The position numbers and the translations under genes were made by a program. From the NCBI RefSeq assembly GCF_900774055.1, contig NZ_CAAGSW010000006.1:62001-126000 (forward strand): a stretch of 64,000 nt of DNA. The letters are read 5' to 3'. Shown here piece by piece: positions 18,355-30,046 of this stretch (position 1 is the first letter of the stretch; every line of letters starts with the position of its first letter). Origin of the DNA: Methanococcoides sp. AM1. GTDB lineage: Archaea; Halobacteriota; Methanosarcinia; Methanosarcinales; Methanosarcinaceae. Under the pieces are notes generated by a model, which was not told the DNA's origin, did not search any database, and was given only the letters and a program-made list of their open reading frames with translations.

Positions 18355-19344
18355 TCATTTATAGATGCATCGACCTGCCATGACCTCTTTCACACCTTCA
18401 GCAGTCTCTACAATTAGAGCACCTTCGGCAGTAATTCCAGTTGCTTTACCTGCAATTATCTTCTGAGGAGTTATAACTTCAACCTGACTTCCAATTGTAT
18501 CAGATAAAGAGATCCAATCTTCCAGGATCTTCGAGAAACCCTCAACTTTAAAACGCAGATATTCCGTCTCGAGAGATCTGAGTAAAGCCTGTACGAATGA
18601 AGCCCTGTTTATAGATTCACCCTTGATGGAACTAAGGCTGGTGGAACTATCCCTTAACTCTTCCGGGAGCTCCTCGACAGATACATTAGCATTGATGCCA
18701 ATACCGATCACAACAAAACCAATGTGATCCACTTCTGCATCCATTTCAGTAAGGATACCACAAACCTTCTTATTACCAATGACAACATCGTTTGGCCATT
18801 TGATAGATGCATCTACACCAAACTGTCTTATGGTTTTGGCAACAGCAACTCCTGCCATGAGGGTTAGTCTTGGTGCATGAGCAGGCAAAATACCTGGTTT
18901 GAGAATGACCGAAAGCCAGATGCCACCTTTAGGGGATACCCAACGGTCCCCTTTGCGACCACGTCCGCTTTCCTGCATCTCAGCAATTACGACCGTACCC
19001 TCTTCAGCCTTAAAGCCCATTTTCTTTGCCATATCATTGGTAGAATCCACTGTTTCGAAATAGTGAAGTTCTTTCCCGATGATGTCTGTGTCAAGCCCAA
19101 TGCTGATCTCAGAAGGATAGAGCTTATCAGGAACGGAAACAAGATTATACCCCGAACCAGGAGAGGATCCAATAACATAACCATCTTCTTCAAGGCCCTT
19201 AATATATTTCCATACCATTGTCCGGGAAATACCCAACCTTTCACCCAATTCTTCCCCGGAAATAGGTTCTTTGCCCGCTTCTTTCAGAGCTATAAGAATA
19301 TCCATTTTCCTGTCGACCAAGATAGTAACCCCCAATATGATCAA
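18355..19344 (-). CDS. birA: Biotin--protein ligase with N-terminal winged helix
   Basis: Activates biotin as biotinyl-AMP and attaches it to the lysine of PycB, encoded just upstream. Residues 15-70 form a DNA-binding winged helix (GEELGERLGISRTMVWKYIKGLEEDG), so it may also repress biotin or pyc genes. The catalytic domain has ESGRGRKGDRW (biotin/ATP loop), SIKWPNDVVIGNKKVCGIL and a C-terminal SH3-like domain. The start is uncertain: the ATG at 19344 or a downstream TTG/ATG (19305, MDILIALKE) are all possible. It is 32 nt after pycA. Confidence 0.9.
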   Translation of the reverse strand: MIILGVTILVDRKMDILIALKEAGKEPISGEELGERLGISRTMVWKYIKGLEEDGYVIGSSPGSGYNLVSVPDKLYPSEISIGLDTDIIGKELHYFETVDSTNDMAKKMGFKAEEGTVVIAEMQESGRGRKGDRWVSPKGGIWLSVILKPGILPAHAPRLTLMAGVAVAKTIRQFGVDASIKWPNDVVIGNKKVCGILTEMDAEVDHIGFVVIGIGINANVSVEELPEELRDSSTSLSSIKGESINRASFVQALLRSLETEYLRFKVEGFSKILEDWISLSDTIGSQVEVITPQKIIAGKATGITAEGALIVETAEGVKEVMAGRCIYK

Positions 19345-19376
19345 ATCATTATTATAAAAGAATATATCAACAGACC

Positions 19377-20873
19377 TTATTTAGTCTGTTGATTGTTCAT
19401 CTTCTGTTTTGCAGCATTTACGTAGGCACTAACCGCCACACCTGCAGCTGCAACATTCCTTGAATTGGAACAAAGTACTGATCCCAGAGTAACACCCTTT
19501 TCAAGATCATGTTCGACAACCTTTACGACCTCATCAATGATATTATGATCATCAATGAAGTGAGTGGTCAGATCACCACGTACGAATGCCTCATTGTCCA
19601 GGACAGCTTTATGGAATGGTATGTTGGTAGTAACTCCCTATATGATAAACTCATAAAGTGCTCTTTTCATCCTGTTAATAGCCTCTTCACGATCACTGCC
19701 CCAGGTGCTTAATTTTGCAACCATGGAATCATAATAAGGCGGAATGGTGTAACCCATGTAGACACCACTGTCCATACGTACACCCGGACCACCCGGGGAA
19801 CGATAACCTCTGATCTTACCAGGAGATGGTGCAAAGTCGTTCAGAGGATCCTCAGCATTGATACGGCATTCGATTGCATGACCCTGTATCTTGATATCTT
19901 CCTGCTTGAAAGGAAGTTTTTCACCATCCGCAATGAGTATCTGCTGTTTCGCAAGATCTATTCCGGTAACAAGCTCAGTGATACCATGTTCTACCTGAAG
20001 ACGTGTATTAACTTCAAGGAAGTAGAAATCACCCTTTGAATAAAGGAATTCGACCGTACCTGCATTCTCATAACCTATTGATTCAGCTGCCTTTACTGCA
20101 GCATCACCCATCTCTTTACGAAGTTCAGGTGTCATGATAGGAGAAGGTGCCTCCTCCATGAGCTTCTGATGCCTGCGCTGTATGGAACATTCCCTGTCTG
20201 ACACATAGACAGTATTTCCATAACTATCAGCAAGTATCTGGAATTCGATATGGCGTGGTTCTTCAACATATTTCTCGACGAATACTGTAGAATCGCCAAA
20301 AGCAGATTGTGCAACTGACTGGATGGATTCCAGTGATGAAGCAAACTCATCCTTTGAGTGGACGATCTTCATACCGATACCACCACCACCTGCAGATGCC
20401 TTGATCATTACAGGATATCCGATGGAATTTGCGATCTCAATTGCTTCATCAACATTCTCGATCGCCTTGTCATATCCGGGGACGACAGGAACACCAGCTT
20501 CGATCATCAGTGCCCGGGCAGCGATCTTGCTACCCATCTTTTCAATTACATCACTTGAAGGACCTATGAAAGTAATGCCTGCTTCCTCACATTTCTTTGC
20601 GAACACGGCATTCTCGGAAAGGAAACCATATCCCGGATGAATAGCTTCTGCACCTGATTCCTTCGCAACTTCCAGGATCTTATCCATATTAAGATAGCTC
20701 TGGCTTGAAGGAGCAGGACCGATCAGATATGCCTCATCTGCATATTTAGAGAAAAGAGCATTATCATCAGCTTTTGAATATACAGCCACAGTGGAGATGC
20801 CAAGCTCTCTGCAAGCACGCATGATGCGTATAGCGATCTCACCCCTGTTGGCTACAAGAACTTTTTTGAACAT
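19377..20873 (-). CDS. pycA: Pyruvate carboxylase subunit A (biotin carboxylase) with in-frame TAG codon
   Basis: ATP-dependent carboxylation of biotin on PycB, feeding oxaloacetate synthesis. Residues 1-411 carry the ATP-grasp core: [60 protein letters not shown]. Codon 412 is TAG (19638-19640). The same frame continues for 86 codons as [22 protein letters not shown] and THFIDDHNI, the conserved biotin carboxylase C-terminus, ending in TAA at 19377. Full length would be 498 residues, normal for the family. In pyrrolysine-using methanogens UAG can be read through; otherwise the protein would be truncated within its C-terminal domain. Located 14 nt after pycB. Confidence 0.9.
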
Positions 20874-20887
20874 GATCTGTACCTCGA

Positions 20888-22603
20888 TTAGTTGATTGCC
20901 ATCAATACTTCTCCCGTACCAACGGGATCGCCTTCAGAGACAAAGATCTCCTTTACCACACCACTGGCCGGAGCATGGATCGCATTCTCCATCTTCATGG
21001 CTTCAATAACACAGATCTTATCTCCTTCTTCAACGGTGTCGCCAACATTGACATTGATCGAAAGGATCATTCCCTGCATGTGGCTTGTAACGGCGCCTTC
21101 ACATTCAACCGTCGTTTTTGAGCTCTCCACGACCTGGACAGAACCTCCTGTAGGTTCTACTTTGACATCAAATACCTCACCATCGATCTCAACACGGTAA
21201 TCGGTTGGAATAGCCATGTCGACCTTTGGAGCAGCCTGCACAGCATCTACAGGAAGCAGCTCCTCCTCCTCAGCCTCACCGAGCAGGAATTTTGGTGCGA
21301 TAGCAGGGTACAGGATATAGGTAAGAACATCCTCTTCCTTCTTTACAAGACCCTGTTCTTCTGCCTCTTTCTTAAGAGACTCATATTCAGGTTCCAGAAG
21401 ATCTGCCGGACGGCAGGTTATAGGTTCTTCATCACCAATTATCTTTGAGATCATTTCCGGGCTGATAGGTGCAGGTGACCTTCCGTAGAGACCACGCACA
21501 TAGTCCTTCACCTCCTTAGGAATGACCTTATAGCGCTCACCCATAAGAACATTCAATACAGCTTGAGTACCCACAATCTGGCTGGTTGGAGTAACAAGTG
21601 GCGGATATCCAAGTTCTTCACGTACCCGTGGCATTTCTTCCAGCACAGCATCATATTTGTCAAGGGCATTCTGCTCCTTAAGCTGTGAAACAAGATTGGA
21701 AAGCATACCGCCAGGGATCTGATAAAGCAGGACGTTCGCATCTATCTGTTCTGATATCGGATCAAGTATACCCCTGTATTCTTCTTTGATCTTCTTAAAG
21801 TATCTTGAAGACTCGGTCAGAAGTTCCAGATCCAGACCAGTATCATATTTTGTCCTTGCAAGCGCTGCAACAACTGACTCTGTCGGAGGCTGGGAAGTCC
21901 CGCCTGCCAGAGGAGACAATGCCGTGTCAAGAACATCAACACCAGCATCACATGCTGCCATATAGCTCATTGACGCCATGCCTGATGTGCAGTGGCAGTG
22001 AAGTGCAACAGGAAGTCCGACCTCTTTCTTGAGCGAGGTTATCAGTTCATACGCCTCATGAGGTGCAAGCAGCCCTGCCATATCCTTGATGCAGATAGAA
22101 TCACAATCCAGATCCGCAAGCTCTTTTGCAAACTCAACATATTTTTCCACTGTGTGAACCGGACTGATGGTATAGCTGATCGTACCCTGAACATTAGCAC
22201 CAACGTTCTTTGCGACCGTAATTGACTTTTCCATATTTCGGATGTCGTTGACAGCATCGAATATCCTGAAGATGTCGATACCATTCTCATGAGCCTTGGT
22301 TACGAACTTCTCCACAACATCATCTGAATAATGACGGTATCCCACAAGATTCTGACCACGAAGTAACATCTGTGCCGGAGTGTTCACCATTTGCTTTTTA
22401 AGTTCCCTCAGGCGCTCCCACGGATCCTCATTCAAGTACCTTATACATGTATCAAATGTAGCACCTCCCCACATCTCAAGAGAGTAATATCCGACCTCGT
22501 CCAATTTTTCAACGATCGGTAACATGTTACGGGTTCGCATACGGGTCGCAAGAAGAGACTGGTGTGCGTCTCGAAGAATTGTTTCCGTGATTTTTACTGA
22601 CAT
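20888..22603 (-). CDS. pycB: Pyruvate carboxylase subunit B (carboxyltransferase and biotin carrier)
   Basis: Transfers the carboxyl group from biotin to pyruvate. The N-terminal TIM-barrel carboxyltransferase domain starts [18 protein letters not shown], with metal-site residues LHCHCTSG near residue 205. A conserved central PYC domain follows, and the C-terminal biotinyl domain has the acceptor lysine in VIEAMKMEN (near residue 538). The 571-residue length is normal. First gene of the pycB-pycA-birA unit; relatives sometimes have pycA first. A minus-strand TATA element is at 22711-22719. Confidence 0.95.
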   Translation of the reverse strand: MSVKITETILRDAHQSLLATRMRTRNMLPIVEKLDEVGYYSLEMWGGATFDTCIRYLNEDPWERLRELKKQMVNTPAQMLLRGQNLVGYRHYSDDVVEKFVTKAHENGIDIFRIFDAVNDIRNMEKSITVAKNVGANVQGTISYTISPVHTVEKYVEFAKELADLDCDSICIKDMAGLLAPHEAYELITSLKKEVGLPVALHCHCTSGMASMSYMAACDAGVDVLDTALSPLAGGTSQPPTESVVAALARTKYDTGLDLELLTESSRYFKKIKEEYRGILDPISEQIDANVLLYQIPGGMLSNLVSQLKEQNALDKYDAVLEEMPRVREELGYPPLVTPTSQIVGTQAVLNVLMGERYKVIPKEVKDYVRGLYGRSPAPISPEMISKIIGDEEPITCRPADLLEPEYESLKKEAEEQGLVKKEEDVLTYILYPAIAPKFLLGEAEEEELLPVDAVQAAPKVDMAIPTDYRVEIDGEVFDVKVEPTGGSVQVVESSKTTVECEGAVTSHMQGMILSINVNVGDTVEEGDKICVIEAMKMENAIHAPASGVVKEIFVSEGDPVGTGEVLMAIN

Positions 22604-22888
22604 AATTTTACCTCATAATAAGATCTATTTAGACCCGATCCGGGGTTTGTATTCATGATAAGCTTAAATTGTACATAATTAAACATCTCCTTTTATGTAC
22701 TTTCTGGTAAGCATATATAAGCAAAAAAATAAAGTAAGCATATCTGTGTTTAAATAAAATAGATGTTGTGCGTGTACACCGCCTTTCTAATACCAAAATA
22801 TCAAATAGATAATAAAAGGAGAACAACGAAAAAAGTAGGAACAGACATCTCTGCCTGAAAATGAGAATGTAACATGATAGGAAGTTCC
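22604..22888 (-). promoter_or_regulatory. pyc operon promoter and leader
   Basis: The minus strand carries TTATATATGC at about 22711-22720, predicting a start near 22688 and a leader of about 85 nt, ending in GAGGTAAAATT before the pycB ATG. A small hairpin (ACCC-CGGATC-GGGT, about 22632-22647) lies in the leader. The part from 22720 to 22888 is AT-rich with no gene I can support. Confidence 0.45.
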
Positions 22889-23353
22889 TCATACAAGACC
22901 TAACAACTGTGAAAGTTTCAATATAACATTGCCAACAGAAAGGGTAACTTTATTAACAATACTTACTGCTTCAATTTTAACATTACCACCATCATAAGCC
23001 TCAAGAAAATCGTTCACCGGATCATCCGATCCAAGAAGTTCACGTACAGTTTTCTCATTAGTATTAATTATAATAGAAGGACTGAGATCCGACCCATCCG
23101 GATCAACGGCACTAAAATCAGTTACGATCATATCTTTAGTCACTATCTTCAAAGCAAGAGTACTTCCGTCGTTCATATCAATTACTGCAAGGATATCTTC
23201 ATTCCCAAGCAGGCCTTTAAGAGGAGCGGGAGCACTATCTGCGTTCAAGTTGAATTCAGTTATTACAAAGTCCAGTTCACTGGAAAGATCAGCTGATGCA
23301 GGGACTGAAAACAGAGTTGCAATAATCAATAATGTTAGAATAATCCTGTTCAA
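22889..23353 (-). CDS. Small exported protein, function unknown
   Basis: 154 residues with a clear signal peptide (MNRIILTLLIIATLFSVPASA, cleavage about residue 21). The mature part is acidic and beta-rich, with no cysteines or known motif: ADLSSELDFVITEFNLNAD, ILAVIDMNDGSTLALKIV, and a hydrophobic C-terminus (VGNVILKLSQLLGLV) too weak to be a certain anchor. It sits divergently from polC and has no obvious partner gene. I do not recognise the family. Confidence 0.65.
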   Translation of the reverse strand: MNRIILTLLIIATLFSVPASADLSSELDFVITEFNLNADSAPAPLKGLLGNEDILAVIDMNDGSTLALKIVTKDMIVTDFSAVDPDGSDLSPSIIINTNEKTVRELLGSDDPVNDFLEAYDGGNVKIEAVSIVNKVTLSVGNVILKLSQLLGLV

Positions 23354-23490
23354 TACAAATCCTCCGTATTAATATATAAATTCATATAATATTCAAAATA
23401 TAAAAATGAGATGGAATCGATCTAAAAGAACATCAACATCTTTTTAATTTCAAAAGCCATAGTCAATGAAATCAGGGAGATCAACCCAAC

Positions 23491-26400
23491 ATGGCAGAAA
23501 TTGTAGCAAGCAAGGAAATGCATGAGTACTTCAATACGCTTGAGGGCACGTTGAAAAAAGAGATAGAAATAGTCAACAATGCACGCTCAAAAGGAAAAGA
23601 TCCAAAACCCCATGTTGAAATACCACTTGCAAAGGACCTGGCCGACAGAGTGGAGAACCTTATCGGAGTTAAAGGTGTAGCAGAACTCATCCGGAAACTG
23701 GAAGAAACAAGGTCAAGAGAAGAAGCTGCATTGGCCCTTGGAAGAGAAGTAGCTCAGGGAAAAGTTGGTACCTTTGATTCAAAATCTGATGCTATCGAAG
23801 CGGCGATCCGTGTGTCTGTTGCCATGTTGACAGAAGGAGTTGTTGCTGCCCCAATTGAAGGAATTGACCGCGCAGGGATTGGAAAGAACGATGACGGATC
23901 TGAATACGTCAGCATTTTCTATGCCGGCCCGATACGTAGTGCAGGAGGTACTGCACAGGCACTATCAGTACTTGTTGGCGATTATGTACGCAGAGGTGTT
24001 GGTATTGACAGGTATAAACCCCGAAAAGAAGAGGTTGAACGCTATATCGAAGAGATCATGCTCTACAAAAGGGTTGCAAGTCTCCAGTACACCCCATCCG
24101 AAGAAGAGATCCGGCTGATCGTAGAGAACTGTCCAATATGCATTGACGGGGAACCAACCGAAGCAGAAGAGGTTGAAGGACACCGCAATCTCGACAGGAT
24201 AGATACTAACAGAGTGCGTGGCGGAATGGCCTTGGTACTTGCGGAAGGTCTGGCATTAAAAGCCCCAAAGATACAGAAGCATGTAAAAAAGCTTAAGATC
24301 GACGGATGGGAATGGCTCGACCAGCTGATCTCCGGTACAAAACCTGCATCTGATGATAGTGGTGAAGAGAAAACGGATGAAAAACCGAAGATCAAGCCGA
24401 AGGATAAGTACATGCGAGACCTGATCGCCGGAAGACCTGTTTTTTCCCACCCATCCCGACCAGGAGGATTCCGGTTGCGCTATGGAAGGTCGCGCAATAC
24501 ATCCTTTGCAGCCGCAGGAATAAATCCATCCGGAATGATCGTGATGGATGATTTCATCGCACCTGGAACACAGCTTAAAGTTGAAAGACCTGGAAAAGCA
24601 GCAGGAATGGCACCAGTGGATTCCATCGAAGGTCCCACTGTAAAACTCAGGTCCGGAGATGTTGTCAGGATCGACCGCATAGATGAAGCATATGAGTTGC
24701 GATCAGATGTCGAAGAGATCATTGACATCGGCGAGATACTGATAAATTATGGCGATTTCCTTGAGAACAATCACCCTCTCGCACCATCCCCTTACTGTTT
24801 CGAATGGTGGATACAGGAATACAGGAAAGCCGGAGGAGATCCGTCAGTTGACGAAGAAGTCCTTAAAGACCCATACCAAAATGTTGCATTGGATATCAGC
24901 AAGAAGTATGGAGTCGCACTGCATCCTAAGTTCACATACCTGTGGCATGATATTGAAAATGAACAATTCGAACAGCTTGCGGACTTCATATCTGAGAACG
25001 GCATCCTTGAGAATGATAGATCAATGCTCAGGTTGCCAAATGATGCTGCCATGTCAAGCGGAGTGAAAAGAATACTTGAGATAATGCTTGTCCTTCACAA
25101 GGTCCGCGATGGAATGATATTGATAGAGGAACCACTGCCATTCATATATACACTTGGACTTGATGATGAACTCCGGAAAAAGTGGACGTCTCTTGAACAC
25201 GAAGAGGTGCTTGACAATATCAACCAGATCACGGATTTTGAAGTCCGTCCAAGGGCACCCACGCGTATCGGTGCAAGGATGGGAAGACCGGAGAAATCTG
25301 ATAAAAGAAAGATGTCACCGGCACCTCATGTGTTGTTCCCTATTGCAGAATCCGGAGGCAATACACGAAAACTTGAGAATGCCGCCAGCTTCAAGGCATC
25401 AACAAATGCAAAGGTCGGCGAGATCGCTGTAGAGATCGGTAATAGGATCTGCCCGGCATGCGGAGTGGAAACCCTCGAATACAGATGTGACTGTGGCGAA
25501 TATACCATACCAAAACTTTTCTGCCCCAGATGCGGGATATCTGTGAACAAAGCGGAATGTCCCAAGTGCGGTACAAAGACAACCTGCACAAGTATGAGAA
25601 AGATCGATTTCAAAAGCATTTATCAGAAAGCATTCGAAAAGGTAGGTGAAAGGGACAAACTCGATTCCTTCAAGGGTGTTAAAAAGATGATGTCAAAGGA
25701 CATGACACCCGAACCACTTGAGAAAGGGATCCTCCGGGCAAAGCACGATCTGTTCACTTTCAAGGACGGAACGGTCCGTTATGACATGTCGGACATACCA
25801 CTTACACACATCCGGCCTTCAGAGCTGGGCGTCACCTGCGAGAAGTTCAGGGAACTTGGCTATGAAGAGGATATCTACGGAAAACCACTTACTGATCCTG
25901 ACCAGGTGCTCTGCCTGAAGGTTCAGGACCTCGTGGTATCATACGATTGTGCTGATTATATTCTAAGGACCATGCAATACATTGACGACCTGCTTGTCAA
26001 ATATTATAAAGTTGACCCATATTATAATGCAAAGACAAGGGATGACACGGTTGGCACCCTCCTGATGGGACTGGCACCGCATACATCAGCAGGAGTGCTT
26101 GGAAGGCTTGTAGGATTTACCACAGCTGCAGTAGGATATGCACACCCGTTCTTCCATGCTGCAAAAAGGCGTAATTGTGATGGGGATGAAGATTGTGTCA
26201 TGCTGCTTATGGATGGCCTACTCAACTTCTCCCGCGAGTACCTGCCGGACAAAAGGGGAGGAAAGATGGATGCACCTCTTGTTCTGACCACACGCCTTGA
26301 TCCTAGTGAGGTTGACAAGGAAGCACATAATATCGACGTATGTGAATCATATCCGCTTGAGTTCTACGAAGCTACACTGAGAATTGCAAACCCGAAGGAG

Positions 26401-26928
26401 TTCGAAGACACTTTTGACCTGATCAGCAACAGACTTGGTACCCCGTTACAATATGAAAAGTTCATGTTCACCCATGATACATCCAACATTGCAGCAGGGC
26501 CGCTTAAAAGTGCATATAAGACACTTGGAAGTATGGTCGAAAAGATGGATGCACAACTTGAACTTGGAAAGAAGATACGCGCTGTTGATGCTTCAGACGT
26601 CGCAGAGAGGGTACTTATATCCCACTTCCTGCCGGATATGTTCGGAAACCTGAGAGCATTCTCAAGACAGGGGACAAGATGTGTAAAATGTGGTGCTAAG
26701 TACCGCAGACCACCACTTACAGGTAGTTGTCAAAAATGTGGTGGCAGGGTTATCCTTACGGTTCACGAGGGAGCTGTCAAAAAGTATCTTGAGGTCTCAA
26801 TGAAAGTAGCAGAAGAGTACAATGTTTCCAGTTACACAAAACAGCGCATTGAACTGATAGGCTATGACATGAAGTCACTTTTTGAAAATGACAGGTCCAA
26901 ACAGATGGGACTTTCAGACTTTATGTGA
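23491..26928 (+). CDS. polC: DNA polymerase II (PolD) large subunit DP2
   Basis: Catalytic subunit of the euryarchaeal replicative polymerase. 1145 residues, no intein. The catalytic two-barrel region contains [26 protein letters not shown] (near residue 891), with the acidic residues expected to bind Mg2+. Zinc-binding clusters are [34 protein letters not shown] (650-690) and a C-terminal [17 protein letters not shown] (about 1068-1091). The extreme C-terminus LSDFM lies where a PCNA-binding tail is found in relatives. The DP1 subunit gene is not in this window. Confidence 0.96.
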   Translation: MAEIVASKEMHEYFNTLEGTLKKEIEIVNNARSKGKDPKPHVEIPLAKDLADRVENLIGVKGVAELIRKLEETRSREEAALALGREVAQGKVGTFDSKSDAIEAAIRVSVAMLTEGVVAAPIEGIDRAGIGKNDDGSEYVSIFYAGPIRSAGGTAQALSVLVGDYVRRGVGIDRYKPRKEEVERYIEEIMLYKRVASLQYTPSEEEIRLIVENCPICIDGEPTEAEEVEGHRNLDRIDTNRVRGGMALVLAEGLALKAPKIQKHVKKLKIDGWEWLDQLISGTKPASDDSGEEKTDEKPKIKPKDKYMRDLIAGRPVFSHPSRPGGFRLRYGRSRNTSFAAAGINPSGMIVMDDFIAPGTQLKVERPGKAAGMAPVDSIEGPTVKLRSGDVVRIDRIDEAYELRSDVEEIIDIGEILINYGDFLENNHPLAPSPYCFEWWIQEYRKAGGDPSVDEEVLKDPYQNVALDISKKYGVALHPKFTYLWHDIENEQFEQLADFISENGILENDRSMLRLPNDAAMSSGVKRILEIMLVLHKVRDGMILIEEPLPFIYTLGLDDELRKKWTSLEHEEVLDNINQITDFEVRPRAPTRIGARMGRPEKSDKRKMSPAPHVLFPIAESGGNTRKLENAASFKASTNAKVGEIAVEIGNRICPACGVETLEYRCDCGEYTIPKLFCPRCGISVNKAECPKCGTKTTCTSMRKIDFKSIYQKAFEKVGERDKLDSFKGVKKMMSKDMTPEPLEKGILRAKHDLFTFKDGTVRYDMSDIPLTHIRPSELGVTCEKFRELGYEEDIYGKPLTDPDQVLCLKVQDLVVSYDCADYILRTMQYIDDLLVKYYKVDPYYNAKTRDDTVGTLLMGLAPHTSAGVLGRLVGFTTAAVGYAHPFFHAAKRRNCDGDEDCVMLLMDGLLNFSREYLPDKRGGKMDAPLVLTTRLDPSEVDKEAHNIDVCESYPLEFYEATLRIANPKEFEDTFDLISNRLGTPLQYEKFMFTHDTSNIAAGPLKSAYKTLGSMVEKMDAQLELGKKIRAVDASDVAERVLISHFLPDMFGNLRAFSRQGTRCVKCGAKYRRPPLTGSCQKCGGRVILTVHEGAVKKYLEVSMKVAEEYNVSSYTKQRIELIGYDMKSLFENDRSKQMGLSDFM

Positions 26929-26930
26929 AA

Positions 26931-26954
26931 ATATTGCAGCAGATGCTGCAATAT
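26931..26954. terminator. Perfect 10-bp hairpin between convergent polC and mmp10
   Basis: ATATTGCAGC (26931-26940), loop AGAT, GCTGCAATAT (26945-26954). It begins two bases after the polC stop. There is no strong T-run on either side, so its use as a terminator or as an mRNA 3'-end stabiliser is inferred from its position. Confidence 0.5.
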
Positions 26955-27051
26955 ATTAGTGTACAACTACGATCGAGCATTGGATAATTATCCATTAGCA
27001 GATAAATAGATAGATTAAGCAACTGATCGAGCAATCTATTACCGATAAATA

Positions 27052-28284
27052 TCACTGCACAGGTATACCTATGGCATTGATCTGCTGAATGAGCTCTGTG
27101 AACATTTTCATTTCAAGATCAAGAACATCTTCTTCGCTCATACCTATTGACATCTCGCCATCAACTGTCAATGTATCAGGCCCACGCCTTACGAGCCGGT
27201 CCACACCATCGCTGCAAAGCAGTCCCTTAACTTCGGGATCATGGACAAAAGCACGACCGGGAATGATAACCGTCTCCTTTACATTGGAAAGATCAAGATC
27301 ACGGAAATCATCGATAGTGATCAGGCAGCCGATGTCCTTGTTCAAACCAATTACATTCACAATGCCTCCCAATTTGTCGAATATCCCGGAAAGCCTTTCT
27401 TCTGCAACCTTACTTGTGATTATTGTAGCTTCCTTTGTAACCTCAGGTAACTTTGCGAGCAGATCATCATGCGATCTGATCGCGAACGGGGACCCATAGA
27501 GTGGATCTTCCAGAGGTGTGCCGGTTACCCTGAAGTTATGATTATTAGCAGCATCACGTACTATCTGAGTGAACTCCTCGACGCTATGAGACTCGATGCC
27601 TTCCATTATAGGTGCATTCTCAAGTATCAGCCCTTCTTCCCTTGAGTTCGCAAAGCGCATGAGTATCGCACCTGAGGCACCCATTTCTTCAAGGTCTGAA
27701 AGTGTGTTCTCAAGGACTTCACCATCATTGGCACCCGGAATTACAACAATTGCAGCATAGACCTCACAATGAGCACAGAAGTCACGAAGTACAGCAAGAG
27801 AGGCTTCCGGCTCGGGATCGTTCATATACTTCCCACGAATTTCCGGATCGGTCGCAAATACGGTAAATGATACCTCGGTAACACCGTTCTCAATGAAGAA
27901 GGCAGCATCATCTTCCGAAGTAAATCCTTTACCACTGGTATATCCCAAATGTATTGGTTTTTTGAACTGTGATAAGAAAGAAACCAGCTCCTTAAGTTCA
28001 GGATAACAACTGATGTCACCTCCACCACTTATGGTAAACTTGTCAGCTTCCCCCGAACCAAAGTGCAGGGCTTGTGAAACTTCACCCATAACATATTGAG
28101 CAGGTTTGAAGCCGGAGTAGAGTTCTTTGACGCCGCGTGTGCAGTAGTCACATCCCTTTGAAAAGGGGAAACAATGTTTACAACCAAAAGCAGGTACGTC
28201 TTTTACTTTCTTAAAGTAACAGTATTTGCAAAACCCGCGACAATCTACGCCGGGATTTCCACCGACATCTGCGACTATTTCCAT
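27052..28284 (-). CDS. mmp10: McrA arginine C-methyltransferase (Mmp10), radical SAM
   Basis: Methanogenesis marker protein 10, the B12-dependent radical SAM enzyme that makes 5-methylarginine in McrA. The N-terminus has the family hallmark [27 protein letters not shown] with the CxxxCxxC cluster motif, then [16 protein letters not shown] start at ATG 28284; the open frame extends 46 codons upstream but that part looks non-coding. Length 410 residues. It is divergent from the mcr operon, whose product it modifies; the target Arg is in the PARRARG segment of McrA at 31918-33636. Confidence 0.9.
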   Translation of the reverse strand: MEIVADVGGNPGVDCRGFCKYCYFKKVKDVPAFGCKHCFPFSKGCDYCTRGVKELYSGFKPAQYVMGEVSQALHFGSGEADKFTISGGGDISCYPELKELVSFLSQFKKPIHLGYTSGKGFTSEDDAAFFIENGVTEVSFTVFATDPEIRGKYMNDPEPEASLAVLRDFCAHCEVYAAIVVIPGANDGEVLENTLSDLEEMGASGAILMRFANSREEGLILENAPIMEGIESHSVEEFTQIVRDAANNHNFRVTGTPLEDPLYGSPFAIRSHDDLLAKLPEVTKEATIITSKVAEERLSGIFDKLGGIVNVIGLNKDIGCLITIDDFRDLDLSNVKETVIIPGRAFVHDPEVKGLLCSDGVDRLVRRGPDTLTVDGEMSIGMSEEDVLDLEMKMFTELIQQINAIGIPVQ

Positions 28285-28705
28285 ATCGATCGTGGGTACC
28301 TTAATGAATGTAGTACTAAACCTTTGTGGTGCAAAAAACGGGAGAGAACAGACATAGATTATTATTCCACACAGAATTAATTTAGAAAGAGATGATTGGC
28401 AGTTCATTTCATACAAATTCAACCGTAAGTATGTCTATAGTATGTTTATTCCGTTGAATAATTCAAATTAAAAGGCATAATAGGCAAATTCTTTAATGAT
28501 TAATGATGATTGAAATTCAGAACCTCACGACAAATCCAAAAGCTTTAAACCTGAAAACAACGTTCCAAATTTGAATCAATTAGAAGAATGACCAATTGGA
28601 AACATCATTTAACACATAACCGGCATCAGTAGGAAACTACTGTGCCATCGCTCAAATCATGTGGTTTCCATCGGGATTTCTGGAATAAAATTAGGAGGAA
28701 ATATC
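28285..28705 (+). promoter_or_regulatory. mmp10-mcr divergent region: mcr promoter and structured leader
   Basis: A plus-strand TATA-like CTTTAAAC at 28543-28550, preceded by CCAAAAG, suggests transcription of mcr from about 28570, with a leader of about 135 nt. The leader has a hairpin CAGTAG-GAAA-CTACTG (28627-28642), extended by GCA/TGC across a one-base bulge, with a GNRA-type tetraloop. The mcrB ribosome-binding site AGGAGG is at 28693-28698. No gene is visible here. Confidence 0.55.
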
Positions 28706-30010
28706 GTGTCTGACAAAATAGACATATATGACGACAGAGGTACACTGTTGGAAAGCGGCGTCGACATAATGGCACTCGCACCAACAACAAATGCAGCAAT
28801 CGGAAAGATCATCAAAGACACAAAGAGGACTGTAGCTGTCAACCTTGCAGGTATCGAGAAAGGTCTCGCAACCGGCAAGTATGGTGGTAAAGGACGTCAG
28901 ATTCTCGGACGTGAACTTGAGTATGATATCGTAGGGAACGCAGATGCTATCGCAGAGTCTGTTGCAAACCTTGTAAAGGTAAGCGACGACGACGACACAA
29001 ACGTAAAAGTGATCGGTGGCGGAAAACAGCTTCTTGTGCAGGTTCCAAGCGCAAGGACAGACGCTGGTGCTGACTTCGTTTCAGGAAGTACAGTAAGTGC
29101 AGCAGCTGTTGTACAGACCATCATTGATACATACAACACCGACATGTTCGATGCACCACTCGTAAAGGGTGCTGTCTGGGGTAGCTATCCACAGACCATG
29201 GACATGAGCGGCGGTAACGTTGCATCAATTCTCAGCATACCACAGCAGAATGAAGGTCTCGGTTTCTCACTTAGGAACATCATGACCAACCACGTCGCTG
29301 CTATCACAGGCAGAAAGGCACTCAACGCTGCTGCACTCTCCTCAATATACGAGCAGGCAGGTATGTTCGAGATGGGTAACGCAGTGGGTTCATTCGAGAG
29401 ACACCAGTTACTCGGATTCGCATATCAGGGTCTTAACGCTAACAACTTCGTCTACGAAACTGTCAAAGAGAACGGCAAGAACGGTACAGTCGGTACAGTC
29501 ATCGACACCATTGTCGAGAAAGCAATCGAAGCAGGTATCATTGAGGTAGACCACAAGGCACCATCCGGATACAACTTCTACAAAGCAAATGACGTTTCCA
29601 TGTGGAACGCATGCGCAGCAGCCGGTCAGCTCGCAGCTACACTCGTAAACTGTGGAGCAGGCAGAGCAGCTCAGAACGTATCATCAACCATCCTGTACTT
29701 CAACGATATACTCGAGAAGGAAACAGGTCTTCCAGGCTGTGACATGGGTAGAGCACAGGGTACTGGAGTCGGATTCTCTTTCTTCAGCCACTCAATCTAT
29801 GGTGGCGGTGGACCAGGTATCTTCAATGGTAACCACGTTGTAACAAGACACTCCAGAGGATTCGCAATTCCTTGTGTATCCGCTGCATGTTCACTTGATG
29901 CAGGTACTCAGATGATCACCATCGAGAAGACATCAGGACTTGTCGGAAATGTGTTCGGTTCAATCGAAGAATTCAGAGAGCCAATCAAAGCAGTTGCAGG
30001 GGCACTCTAA
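28706..30010 (+). CDS. mcrB: Methyl-coenzyme M reductase beta subunit
   Basis: Part of the (alpha-beta-gamma)2 enzyme that releases methane from methyl-CoM and CoB using factor F430. I start at GTG 28706 ([19 protein letters not shown]), eight bases after a strong AGGAGG; this gives 434 residues, the family length, while the longer open frame from 28661 does not match relatives. The C-terminal half contains [26 protein letters not shown], part of the active-site channel. First gene of mcrBDCGA. Confidence 0.97.
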   Translation: MSDKIDIYDDRGTLLESGVDIMALAPTTNAAIGKIIKDTKRTVAVNLAGIEKGLATGKYGGKGRQILGRELEYDIVGNADAIAESVANLVKVSDDDDTNVKVIGGGKQLLVQVPSARTDAGADFVSGSTVSAAAVVQTIIDTYNTDMFDAPLVKGAVWGSYPQTMDMSGGNVASILSIPQQNEGLGFSLRNIMTNHVAAITGRKALNAAALSSIYEQAGMFEMGNAVGSFERHQLLGFAYQGLNANNFVYETVKENGKNGTVGTVIDTIVEKAIEAGIIEVDHKAPSGYNFYKANDVSMWNACAAAGQLAATLVNCGAGRAAQNVSSTILYFNDILEKETGLPGCDMGRAQGTGVGFSFFSHSIYGGGGPGIFNGNHVVTRHSRGFAIPCVSAACSLDAGTQMITIEKTSGLVGNVFGSIEEFREPIKAVAGAL

Positions 30011-30046
30011 ATAAAGAGCTCTAACAGATCTTGAAGGTAATCAATA

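Noticed and set aside
19638-20873. pycA as a truncated pseudogene or frameshift
   Set aside because: Only one substitution-type stop (TAG), no frame change, conserved coding on both sides and intact partners pycB and birA; readthrough is more likely.
22653-22892. Minus-strand 79-codon ORF before pycB
   Set aside because: Phe/Leu/Tyr-rich AT-driven frame overlapping the pyc promoter and the end of the upstream gene.
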